Shown here: in pieces, positions 29,837 to 37,966 of the stretch
Layout of the letters: each line of letters begins with the position of its first letter
How positions within the stretch are numbered: position 1 is the first letter of the stretch
Assembly: GCF_039545035.1 (NCBI RefSeq)
Contig: NZ_BAABRO010000006.1
Span: 1 to 64,000, forward strand
Direction of reading: 5' to 3'
Source: Novipirellula caenicola
GTDB taxonomy: Bacteria > Planctomycetota > Planctomycetia > Pirellulales > Pirellulaceae
Length of the DNA: 64,000 bases
Position numbers and translations under genes: made by a program
The notes under the pieces: generated by a model
Seen by the model: the letters and a program-made list of their open reading frames with translations, nothing else
What the model was told of the DNA's origin: nothing
Databases searched by the model: none

Positions 29837-31078
29837 ATGAAAATCTCAGCGTTTCGCACCATCATCCTTGGGGTGTCTTTTCTTGTATTGCTTCCTGCTT
29901 GCAACAAGCTCAGCGATCTCAAGAACCAGTACTACGTATCACACGCCGAAGCGTTTCCAAGCGAGGGCTTAGCGTCGCACGCGGAGCATCGTGTTGGCGA
30001 GCCGGGTTCCCACAAGGATCAAAACCACCAAGTTGATCATCATGATGGCCATCAAGACGAACACCGAAGTGAACACCATGGAGCACACAAGATCGTGGTC
30101 ACCACTCCGGTTGCCAAGGACGTGGTGAGTACCCAGCAGTTCGTTTGCCAAATTCATTCGTGGCGTCACATCGAAGTTTGTGCGTTGGAAGGTGGGTATC
30201 TCGAGACCATTGCGGTCCAGGAAGGGCAGCGGGTGAAGCAGGGTGATTTGCTATTCAAAATCCTTCCGACGCTGTACGAAGCCCGATTGGAATCGGATAT
30301 GGCCGAAGCTCAACTGGCACAAATTGAACTGCAAAACACAGAGAGATTGTTTGAACAAAACATTGTCGCCCAGCCCGAAGTCGCATTGGCCAAAGCAAAG
30401 TTGGCAAAGGCCCAAGCGAAGGTCAATTTGGCACAGGCAGAGTTGAACTTCACCACGTTACGAGCACCATTTGATGGCATCGTCGACAAGCAACACGAAC
30501 AACAGGGCAGTCTAATCGAGGAAGGCGACGTGCTGACCACGCTGTCGGACAACAGCACGATGTGGGCGTATTTCAACGTGCCTGAAGCTCGCTACCTGCA
30601 ATACGAAGCCAGCCCGGACAAAGACAATGTCAAGGTCGAGCTTGTCTTGGCTGACGGCAACAAGTTTCCTCATGCGGGAACGATCGGCGCGATCGAAGCC
30701 GACTTCAATAACGAGACAGGCAATATCGCGTTCCGAGGCGACTTTCCCAACCCCCAACACTTGTTGCGGCATGGTCAAACCGGCACCGTGTTGCTCAGCC
30801 GTGTCGTCGCCAATGCGATTGTCATCCCTCAGCGAGCCACCTTCGAGATTCTTGCTAAGAAGTATGCGTTTGTTGTTGGCGACGATGGGGTTGCTCAACA
30901 ACGCGAGATTGTCGTTCAGAGCGAACAGGACGACATTTATCTGATCAAGGATGGACTCGACGTCAACGAAAAGATTGTGCTCGAAGGGATCCGACAAGTC
31001 CGTGACGGCGAGCACGTGCAGTATGAGTTTCAAGCTGCTGAGGACGTTCTTCGCAGTCTGAAATACCACGCCGAATAG
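29837..31078 (+). CDS. RND efflux periplasmic adaptor lipoprotein with His-rich segment
   Basis: A 413-aa membrane fusion protein. Lipobox LLPAC puts the lipidated residue at Cys22. Residues about 45-90 form a linker with roughly 11 His (HRVGEPGSHKDQNHQVDHH, DGHQDEHRSEHHGAHK), absent from ordinary MexA/AcrA adaptors. Then come the barrel-sandwich (LEGGYLETIAVQEGQRVKQGDLLF), a helical hairpin (EAQLAQIELQNTERLFEQN) and the second biotinyl-lipoyl half (LNFTTLRAPFDGIVDKQ). It links the inner-membrane pump to the outer-membrane channel encoded downstream. The start ATG at 29837 precedes the lipoprotein signal; an upstream TTG-type extension is rejected. The His tract suggests metal sensing or binding, yet the pump itself looks like a drug-type transporter. 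Confidence 0.92.
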   Translation: MKISAFRTIILGVSFLVLLPACNKLSDLKNQYYVSHAEAFPSEGLASHAEHRVGEPGSHKDQNHQVDHHDGHQDEHRSEHHGAHKIVVTTPVAKDVVSTQQFVCQIHSWRHIEVCALEGGYLETIAVQEGQRVKQGDLLFKILPTLYEARLESDMAEAQLAQIELQNTERLFEQNIVAQPEVALAKAKLAKAQAKVNLAQAELNFTTLRAPFDGIVDKQHEQQGSLIEEGDVLTTLSDNSTMWAYFNVPEARYLQYEASPDKDNVKVELVLADGNKFPHAGTIGAIEADFNNETGNIAFRGDFPNPQHLLRHGQTGTVLLSRVVANAIVIPQRATFEILAKKYAFVVGDDGVAQQREIVVQSEQDDIYLIKDGLDVNEKIVLEGIRQVRDGEHVQYEFQAAEDVLRSLKYHAE

Positions 31079-31396
31079 TCGTTTCGACCGCTCGATAGCG
31101 GAAGCCGTCAACGGCTTGTTGATTTAATCCAAATGCAAATCGAAATGGTGAGCCGTGTGGCGTCAGGCACCGGGGCGTGCGTGGGACCCAGCCGCTGACG
31201 CGTCGCGGCTCAGTACATCAACAAACCGTCAACGACGTTCGTTCCGCGGACATATGCCCCCGAAACTCTTGGCAAGTTTTCGCTCCGGAATGCCTCACAG
31301 CGTTGGCCAATATGCTTAACGAGCATTCACCTACCGGTTCCCGCCTGCCCTGCTTACGATCAAAAGTCCAAAACCAACTCAGTTTCATCTAGACCT
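31079..31396. other. Adaptor-permease intergenic region holding repeat copy 3
   Basis: A 318-bp gap inside what should be one operon. It contains the dispersed element (31112-31228) and, at 31261-31282, a REP-like CGAAACTC-TTGGC-AAGTTTTCG in reverse orientation relative to the one at 14841. No gene. Confidence 0.6.
31112..31228. repeat. Dispersed palindromic element, copy 3 (MITE-like)
   Basis: Ends CGGCTTGTTGAT (31112-31123) and ATCAACAAACCG (31217-31228), with GTCAA extending both arms outward. Interior: TTTAATCCAAATGCAAATCG, GGTGAGCCGTG, GTGGGACCCAGCCGCTGACG, CGTCGCGGCTCA. Closest to copy 1. Confidence 0.87.
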
Positions 31397-34300
31397 ATGT
31401 TTGCAAGAATTCTGCATCGTCCCGCACTGGCCATCGTCATCTCGCTGCTGATCCTGTTTATGGGCGGGTTGTCGATCGTTTCACTGCCAATTTCTCAGTT
31501 CCCCTCAGTCGCGCCACCAAGCGTGGTGGTCTCGGTGTCGTTTCCGGGCTCGAGCGCAAAAATCTTGGTCGATTCGACTTTGGTGATCCTAGAACAAGCG
31601 ATCAACGGCGTTCAGGACATGCGGTACATGATCTCTGATGCAACCAGTGCTGGCGAGGCAACGATCCAGATTGTTTTCGAACCTGGGACGGATCCCAACG
31701 TGGCGGTCATGAACGTGAACAATCGGATCCAAGCGGTGAAGAACAACCTTCCGCCGATCGTGGATCGCGAAGGCATCATCGTCATGCAGAACATGTCCAG
31801 CATGCTGATGTACGTGAATGTGTTCAGCAAAGACAAAAACGTCGACCAAAATTTTCTCTACAACTACGCTTCCGTCAACGTGTTGCCCGAGATCAAGCGG
31901 ATCCAGGGGATTGGCAGTGCGACGATCCTTGGCAACCGTGCCTATGCGATGCGGATCGAGCTCAATTTAGAACGATTGCGTGCTTATAACGTATCGGCCA
32001 AGGAAGTGATGGATGCTTTGGCGGAACAAAGTATCATCGGTTCGCCAGGACGTCTCGGCCAAGCGACCGGGAAAACCTCGCAGACGTTGGAGTACGTATT
32101 GACTTGGGTGGGACGCTACGACAAGCCTGAGCAATATGGGGACATCATTCTAAAGTCCAACGCGGAAGGTGAAATCCTGAGGATCAAAGACGTTGCGACG
32201 GTCGAACTCGGTTCGTCATTCTACGATTTGTACTCGGACATCGACGGCGACCCATCGGCCGCCATCGTGCTCAAGCAAACGCCTGGTTCGAACGCCAGCG
32301 AAGTTATCGATAAGGTCAAAGAGAAGCTAGAAGAGATCAAAGAGGCACAGTTCCCTCCGGGAATGGACTATTCAGTCACCTATGACGTTTCCAACTTCTT
32401 GGATGCGTCGATCGAAAAGGTACTTCACACGCTGCTTGAGGCTTTTGTGTTAGTTTCGCTGGTGGTTTATTTGTTTCTCGGTGATTTTCGCAGCACGTTG
32501 ATCCCCACACTGGCCGTTCCCGTGTCGTTGATCGGAGCGTTCTTTTTCATGTTGATGTTCGGCATGTCGATCAACCTAATCACGCTCTTTGCATTGGTGT
32601 TGGCGATCGGTGTCGTGGTGGACGATGCGATTGTCGTGGTCGAAGCAGTACACGAAAAAATGCACACCAAACATGTGGGGCCGTATCAGGCGACCCAAGA
32701 GGTGATGCATGAAATCAGCGGCGCGATCATCGCGATCACGATGGTCATGACCGCCGTGTTTATTCCAGTGACCTTCATGACCGGACCAGTTGGCGTTTTC
32801 TATCGCCAATTCGGACTCACGATGGCGATGTCGATTGTGCTATCGGGGTTAGTGGCTCTGACGCTCACACCGGTGCTATGTGCGATGATTCTGAAACCTA
32901 TCAATCCGAACAAAAAGAAGAGCCGTAGTCCGCTCGCCATTTTTTTGCGGGTGATCGACTCGGCAATCGTGAAGCTGACCGGAGGCTATGCCTGGATCTT
33001 GCGTGGTCTCGTCACGAAGCGACTGCTAACCATGCTCGTGATCATGGCGTTTAGTGTCGGTATCTTTCTGGTCAACACCGTGCTTCCCACCGGCTTTATT
33101 CCGCTTGAGGACCAAGGGATGATTTATGGGATTATCCAAACGCCGCCGGGATCAACACTTGAGTACACCAATAGCAAGTCGCACGAATTGGCCGAGATCT
33201 GCAAAAGCTTTGACGAGGTTACTTCGGTTTCGTCGATCGCTGGTTACGAAGTTCTGACTCAAGGGCGGGGATCCAACGCAGGGACATGCTTGATCAATTT
33301 GAAGCCCTGGGAAGAACGCAAACTTACTTCGAAGCAGTTGATCGAGGAACTTGAAGAAAAAGGTCGTGAGATTGCCAATGTGCATCTGGAGTTCTATGAA
33401 CCACCGGCGGTTCCCGGCTTTGGTGCGGCGGGCGGTTTCTCTTTGAACTTGTTAGACAAAACAAACAGTGGCGACTACCAACAGATGGGCGAAGTGACGG
33501 AAACCTTCATGGAAGCCCTGGGGAAACGCAAAGAGTTGAAAGGTCTGTTCACGTTCTTTGCGAACAACTATCCGCAGTATGAAATTGTCATCGACAACGA
33601 TGTGGCGATGCAAAAGGGAGTTTCGATCGCCGATGCGATGGAGAATCTTTCCATCGTTGTCGGCAGCACGTGGGAGCAAGGTTTTGTCCGGTTTGGCCAA
33701 TTCTATAAGGTCTATGTTCAATCGGCGCCCGAGTTTCGTCGGTATCCCGAGGATCTAGAGAATTTATTCGTCCAGAACGATAAAGGCGAGAATGTTCCCT
33801 ACTCAGCATTCATGAAACTCAAGAAAATGCAGGGCCTGAATGAAATCAGCCGTTACAACTTGTACACGACCGCGGCGATCCAAGGAGCACCGGCTGAAGG
33901 TTACAGTACTGGGCAAGCTATTGCGGCGATCCAAGAAGTGGCCGCAGAGGTGTTGCCACGCGGTTACGACATCGATTGGCAAGGCCTTTCTTATGACGAG
34001 GCCAAAAAAGGGAACACTGCTTTCTATATTTTCTTGGTCGTCGTGATGTTTGTGTATCTCGTTTTGGTGGGGCAATACGAAAGCTTTCTGTTGCCGTTGG
34101 CGGTGATCATTTCCCTGCCGGTGGGGCTGTTCGGTTCCTTTGCGTTACTCAAAGCAATGGGCTTAGCTAACGACGTCTACGCACAAATTGGGTTGGTCAT
34201 GTTGGTCGGTCTACTGGGCAAGAATGCGATTCTGATCATCGAGTTCGCGGTGCAGCGGCGGCATGATGGATTGTCGCTAAAGGACGCGGCCATCGAAGGT

Positions 34301-34567
34301 GGAAAGCTGCGGTTCCGGCCGATTCTGATGACCTCGTTCGCGTTCATTGCCGGTTTGATCCCGTTGGTCCGTGCCACTGGCCCTGGGGCGATCGGAAACC
34401 GCACGATCGGTACGACGGCGGTCGGCGGCATGCTGGTGGGGACGGTGATTGGCGTGTTGTTGATTCCCGGACTCTATTACATCTTTGGCAAGTTGGCCGA
34501 CGGTAAAAAACTGCTGCAAGACGAAACCGATGAACCCCTCAGCGAGCGATTCGAACACGAAGCTTAA
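31397..34567 (+). CDS. RND efflux permease, HAE1 (AcrB/MexB) family
   Basis: A 1056-aa inner-membrane proton-driven pump with the usual 12 transmembrane segments and two large periplasmic loops. The N-terminus (MFARILHRPALAIVISLLI) is TM1. The TM4 proton-relay aspartates are in IGVVVDDAIVVVEAVHEKM, and the TM10 lysine is in GLLGKNAILIIEFAVQRR. The segment LTLTPVLCAMIL is also typical. DD and K are the HAE1 drug-efflux pattern rather than the heavy-metal HME pattern. Length matches AcrB. Substrate unknown. It is separated from its adaptor by repeat-containing DNA, which may weaken cotranscription. Confidence 0.95.
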   Translation: MFARILHRPALAIVISLLILFMGGLSIVSLPISQFPSVAPPSVVVSVSFPGSSAKILVDSTLVILEQAINGVQDMRYMISDATSAGEATIQIVFEPGTDPNVAVMNVNNRIQAVKNNLPPIVDREGIIVMQNMSSMLMYVNVFSKDKNVDQNFLYNYASVNVLPEIKRIQGIGSATILGNRAYAMRIELNLERLRAYNVSAKEVMDALAEQSIIGSPGRLGQATGKTSQTLEYVLTWVGRYDKPEQYGDIILKSNAEGEILRIKDVATVELGSSFYDLYSDIDGDPSAAIVLKQTPGSNASEVIDKVKEKLEEIKEAQFPPGMDYSVTYDVSNFLDASIEKVLHTLLEAFVLVSLVVYLFLGDFRSTLIPTLAVPVSLIGAFFFMLMFGMSINLITLFALVLAIGVVVDDAIVVVEAVHEKMHTKHVGPYQATQEVMHEISGAIIAITMVMTAVFIPVTFMTGPVGVFYRQFGLTMAMSIVLSGLVALTLTPVLCAMILKPINPNKKKSRSPLAIFLRVIDSAIVKLTGGYAWILRGLVTKRLLTMLVIMAFSVGIFLVNTVLPTGFIPLEDQGMIYGIIQTPPGSTLEYTNSKSHELAEICKSFDEVTSVSSIAGYEVLTQGRGSNAGTCLINLKPWEERKLTSKQLIEELEEKGREIANVHLEFYEPPAVPGFGAAGGFSLNLLDKTNSGDYQQMGEVTETFMEALGKRKELKGLFTFFANNYPQYEIVIDNDVAMQKGVSIADAMENLSIVVGSTWEQGFVRFGQFYKVYVQSAPEFRRYPEDLENLFVQNDKGENVPYSAFMKLKKMQGLNEISRYNLYTTAAIQGAPAEGYSTGQAIAAIQEVAAEVLPRGYDIDWQGLSYDEAKKGNTAFYIFLVVVMFVYLVLVGQYESFLLPLAVIISLPVGLFGSFALLKAMGLANDVYAQIGLVMLVGLLGKNAILIIEFAVQRRHDGLSLKDAAIEGGKLRFRPILMTSFAFIAGLIPLVRATGPGAIGNRTIGTTAVGGMLVGTVIGVLLIPGLYYIFGKLADGKKLLQDETDEPLSERFEHEA

Positions 34568-34999
34568 ATGCGGCATAATCGCCAAACTCGATGCCTCCTG
34601 TGCAATCGGACGCCGACGGTGAAGGCCATCGGCAACAAATGCCGATTGGCTGCAAGAAATTGCAGATCCATGTCACTTTTATGCGAGGATTTGCGAGGTT
34701 TAGTCGCATAACCGATAAAGGCCGTCGGACGCATCGGTCGAAAGTAGAAGCAGTGGCGATCGCTCGCAGTTTGCGGCAGGTTTTGCCATCGAGGCCAGGC
34801 CCCGGTCAACGTTAGACGTCGACGGAACCGAGCGTTAAAGGGACCGCTTTTATCCAGCATCCCGAGCGCAAAGTGGTTGTTGCTTGACCGAGATCTGAAA
34901 CGCTTGAAAATGTTCAAAAGGTAGCGTGTTTCGTCCATATGGATGTGGTCAGACAATGCGAGCTGAAGATCGTGGCTCAGAACGTCAAGGAGTAGACGG
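34568..34999. other. Permease-channel intergenic region, no gene seen
   Basis: About 430 bp without a recognisable gene on either strand. A minus-strand frame through it has no family resemblance and overlaps the outer-membrane gene start. CGGCAACAAATGCCG (34630-34644) is a small palindrome. AAGGAG at 34987-34992 is the ribosome binding site of the following gene. Confidence 0.4.
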
Positions 35000-36799
35000 A
35001 TGAACCTGTTGAAAAATGTCCCGCATACGAAGCTAAAGAACGTCGCCATATCGACGGCGGTTGTGACCAGCTTTCTAGTGGTGTTACCGTCGTGTTCTGT
35101 CCCGCCGCTCCGCCGAGCCCAACCGGGACCGATGATGCCAGAAAACTACAATCTAAATACCCAGTGGATCCATGGAGCTTCTGCTGAGGCTCCAGATGCT
35201 GCGGATCCGGATGTTGTTAGCGCGAGTGATGCGACTTCACCGCCGGATAACCTTGTCGACGCGGATGATTCCTCAAGCGAATCGAAGAGCCTGTTGGGAT
35301 CATTCAAATTGGCAAGCTTTGTCAAGCCAGCCACTGCACTGGAGTTGAATGAAGCCGATGACTCAGCGGTTAACACGAGTCCGGTGAAGGACCAGGCTTA
35401 CTATTTGAGTGATCTGCCGGGCGGATCTGGGGTTGGACCCAACCCGATGGAGATCGGCTACGATGCCGTGGAGATCGGAATATCCAATTGGGAAAACTCG
35501 TCACAGGTCCCTCGCTTTGAATTCTTTAACGATCCCTACCTGACCGGTCTGATCCACCAAGCGTTGACGGGCAACCAGGAACTGAAGATTCTGAACGAAG
35601 AGATCCGGATCGCATCGAACGAGGTTCAGGCTCGAAGCGGTGAGTACCTTCCCTTCGTCACGCTTGGCGGCGGTGCCGGTGTTGAAAAGTCCAGTGCCTA
35701 TTCGCGAGAAGGGGCGGTCGAAGAACATCTTGATGCTCGCGGCAAATCGTTTCCTGATCCGCTGCCCGATTTCTTGGTTGCGACCAACGTGTCGTGGGAG
35801 ATCGACATCTGGCGTAAACTACGCAATGCGAGAGACGCGGCTTGTCTACGCTATCTCGGATCAGTCGACGGACGGAATTACATCGTCACCCGTATGGTCG
35901 CCGAGGTGGCTGAGAACTATTTCGAGCTGTTGGCTCTCGACAACCAATTGCTGACACTCGACAAGACGATCGAGATTCAACAAAGAAGTCTCGAGACCTC
36001 GCAACAGATGAAGGATGCCGGCCGCGGCACCGAATTGGCCGTCCAGCGATTCTTGGCCGAAGTGCAAAAGAATGAAAGCGAAAAACTGATCATTCAGCAG
36101 CGGATCGTCGAAGCCGAAAACCGCATCAACTTTCTGCTCGGTCGCTACCCCCAACCCGTCCAGCGATCCTCGGTGGAATACATCGACTTGAACCTCCACT
36201 CGCTCAGCGCCGGGGTGCCAGCCCAATTGCTGCGTAACCGCTCGGACATCCGGCAAGCCGAACGTGAAGTGGCAGCAGCCGGGTTGGATGTGAAAGTCGC
36301 AAGAGCTCGCTTCTATCCTTCGCTGAACCTTAGTGCAGGGGTTGGCTACCGAGCCTTCGATGCCGGGTATTTGTTCTCGACGCCGGAATCCTTGATTTAC
36401 AATGTCGCCGGAGACTTGGTCGCTCCGTTGATCAACAAGAAGGCGATCAAGGCGGCCTATCGCAGTGCGAATGCTCAGCAACTGCAAGCGGTGTACGACT
36501 ACCAACGCACCGTGTTAAATGCGTATACCGAAGTGGTTAATCAGCTGACTAAAGTGGACAACTACGCCAAGAGCATCGAGATCAAAAAACAACAACTCGA
36601 GTCGTTGGAAGCATCGGTCGACAGCGCAACTAAGTTGTTTCAGAATGCTCGCGCCGAATACATGGAGGTGCTGTTGGCTCAGCGTGACATGATGGAGGCC
36701 AAAATGGTCTTGATCGAAACCAAGCAAGAGCAATTGGCGGCCACGGTCAACGCGTATCAAGCCCTCGGCGGGGGCGGTGCGGTGACAGGGATGAATTAG
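35000..36799 (+). CDS. Outer-membrane efflux lipoprotein (TolC/NodT family)
   Basis: A 599-aa channel protein completing the RND system. Signal peptide with lipobox-like LPSC (Cys32). Residues about 33-165 form an extra acidic, Ser/Asp/Pro-rich segment not found in typical 450-500-aa members. The NodT core follows (DPYLTGLIHQALTGNQELKILNEEI; VSWEIDIWRKLRNARDAA; PAQLLRNRSDIRQAEREVAAAG; ARFYPSLNLSAGVGYRAF), with long alpha-helical hairpins. AAGGAG lies 7 nt before the ATG. The spacer region may reach the peptidoglycan or the cell surface; this is inference. Confidence 0.92.
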   Translation: MNLLKNVPHTKLKNVAISTAVVTSFLVVLPSCSVPPLRRAQPGPMMPENYNLNTQWIHGASAEAPDAADPDVVSASDATSPPDNLVDADDSSSESKSLLGSFKLASFVKPATALELNEADDSAVNTSPVKDQAYYLSDLPGGSGVGPNPMEIGYDAVEIGISNWENSSQVPRFEFFNDPYLTGLIHQALTGNQELKILNEEIRIASNEVQARSGEYLPFVTLGGGAGVEKSSAYSREGAVEEHLDARGKSFPDPLPDFLVATNVSWEIDIWRKLRNARDAACLRYLGSVDGRNYIVTRMVAEVAENYFELLALDNQLLTLDKTIEIQQRSLETSQQMKDAGRGTELAVQRFLAEVQKNESEKLIIQQRIVEAENRINFLLGRYPQPVQRSSVEYIDLNLHSLSAGVPAQLLRNRSDIRQAEREVAAAGLDVKVARARFYPSLNLSAGVGYRAFDAGYLFSTPESLIYNVAGDLVAPLINKKAIKAAYRSANAQQLQAVYDYQRTVLNAYTEVVNQLTKVDNYAKSIEIKKQQLESLEASVDSATKLFQNARAEYMEVLLAQRDMMEAKMVLIETKQEQLAATVNAYQALGGGGAVTGMN

Positions 36800-36934
36800 C
36801 CGATGCCCATCGCAGGGCAATCTTGTAGCTACGCTCGCCAGAGCGTGGATGGTTGCTGTCGGTTGCGAATTACCACCTTCTGGCGAAGGTCGCTACCCGA
36901 GAATGCTTTACCGCGTCCACGTCAGACGCAATAA

Positions 36935-36977
36935 AAACAAAATGCGTCGTCATCCTTGGCGACGCGTTTTTTCTTTT
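36935..36977. terminator. Bidirectional intrinsic terminator
   Basis: GCGTCG (36944-36949) pairs with CGACGC (36960-36965), followed by GTTTTTTCTTTT and preceded by ATAAAAACAAAA, so it can terminate both the efflux operon (+) and the converging GH16 gene (-). Confidence 0.82.
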
Positions 36978-36987
36978 CCGTTCTTTG

Positions 36988-37914
36988 CTATTGATAAACC
37001 CGTACGTAGTCGACCAACATCTTTGCCGGAAATGGAGTGGAATCATTTGGGGGGCCAAGGAAATTGCCTCCGACCGCGACGTTCAATAGCAAGTGAAATT
37101 CTTGGTCAAACGGCGCCGGGAATTCACCTCCGGTGCTGCTCCATTTGGTTTGCGTTTGGTATTTCTTGCCATCGATTAGCCAATCGATTTGGCCCGCTTT
37201 CCAAACGACAGAAAAGGTGTGGAAATCGTCGGCGAAAGTGCCGCTCTGCAGTTTGTACTTGTCGCCGCTGTATGCATTGCGTGGCCAAGCATCGCCGTAG
37301 TGCAACGTGCCTAAGACTTGATCGGGCTCTTGTCCTTTCATTTCCATGATGTCGATCTCACCGCTGGCAGCCCATCCGCCGTAGGCGTCGTCGGTGGGCA
37401 GCATCCAAATCGCCGACCAAATTCCGGCTCCCTCGGGAAGTTTGGCTCGCACATCGATGCGGCCGTATTTCCAATCGCCGCGATGTTTGGTCCGCACGCG
37501 TCCCGATGAATACTCACGCTCGGTACCGCTGATTCCCGCGTTGTCTTTGCGAGCTTCGATTACCAGATGGCCATCTTCGACGCGGACGTTTTCCGAACGG
37601 TCAGTGTAAATTTGCAGCTCGCTATTGCCGCCTCCAAACGCGTTGACTTCGACTCCCCACTTGCAATAGTCCAGTGAGTCGCCATCGAATTCGTCTTGCC
37701 ACACCAGCTTCATCGCGGGATCGGCCGCCGTGGTGGTTTTGTCCTGTGCAACCAGCGGACTCGCCGTAAAACCAATCCATCCCATGCAAAGGGCGACACA
37801 CAATAGCCGATGGATGGCCGAGGCTTGCGGAACGTGTCTGCCGAAGCACGCGGGAATCCGTGACAGATGGATTGAGTGTTGCTGAATTGCCAGGTAAGAG
37901 ATTTGTGAATTCAT
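36988..37914 (-). CDS. Glycoside hydrolase family 16 (laminarinase-type beta-glucanase)
   Basis: A 308-aa protein with a hydrophobic export signal at about residues 35-56 (LLCVALCMGWIGFTASPLVA), preceded by an unusually long N-terminus, so the true start may be internal. The GH16 core starts at KLVWQDEFDGDSLDYCKW. The catalytic motif GEIDIMEMKG supplies nucleophile Glu186, Asp188 and acid/base Glu191. The active-site strand GAGIWSAIWMLP and C-terminal PFDQEFHLLLNVAVGG are typical of bacterial endo-beta-1,3-glucanases. It would cut laminarin or similar beta-1,3(4)-glucans outside the cytoplasm. Last gene of a minus-strand group with the 1153-aa protein (52 bp upstream) and the sugar symporter. 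Confidence 0.92.
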   Translation of the reverse strand: MNSQISYLAIQQHSIHLSRIPACFGRHVPQASAIHRLLCVALCMGWIGFTASPLVAQDKTTTAADPAMKLVWQDEFDGDSLDYCKWGVEVNAFGGGNSELQIYTDRSENVRVEDGHLVIEARKDNAGISGTEREYSSGRVRTKHRGDWKYGRIDVRAKLPEGAGIWSAIWMLPTDDAYGGWAASGEIDIMEMKGQEPDQVLGTLHYGDAWPRNAYSGDKYKLQSGTFADDFHTFSVVWKAGQIDWLIDGKKYQTQTKWSSTGGEFPAPFDQEFHLLLNVAVGGNFLGPPNDSTPFPAKMLVDYVRVYQ

Positions 37915-37966
37915 GTTTTCACTTTCGTTGTGGGGATTAGAAAGAACGAGGTAAACGGGTCGGGGA

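Noticed and set aside
34564-35049. Minus-strand 161-codon frame between the efflux genes, possibly a transposase remnant
   Set aside because: No recognisable domain. It overlaps both flanking genes and has no inverted repeats or other sign of an insertion sequence.
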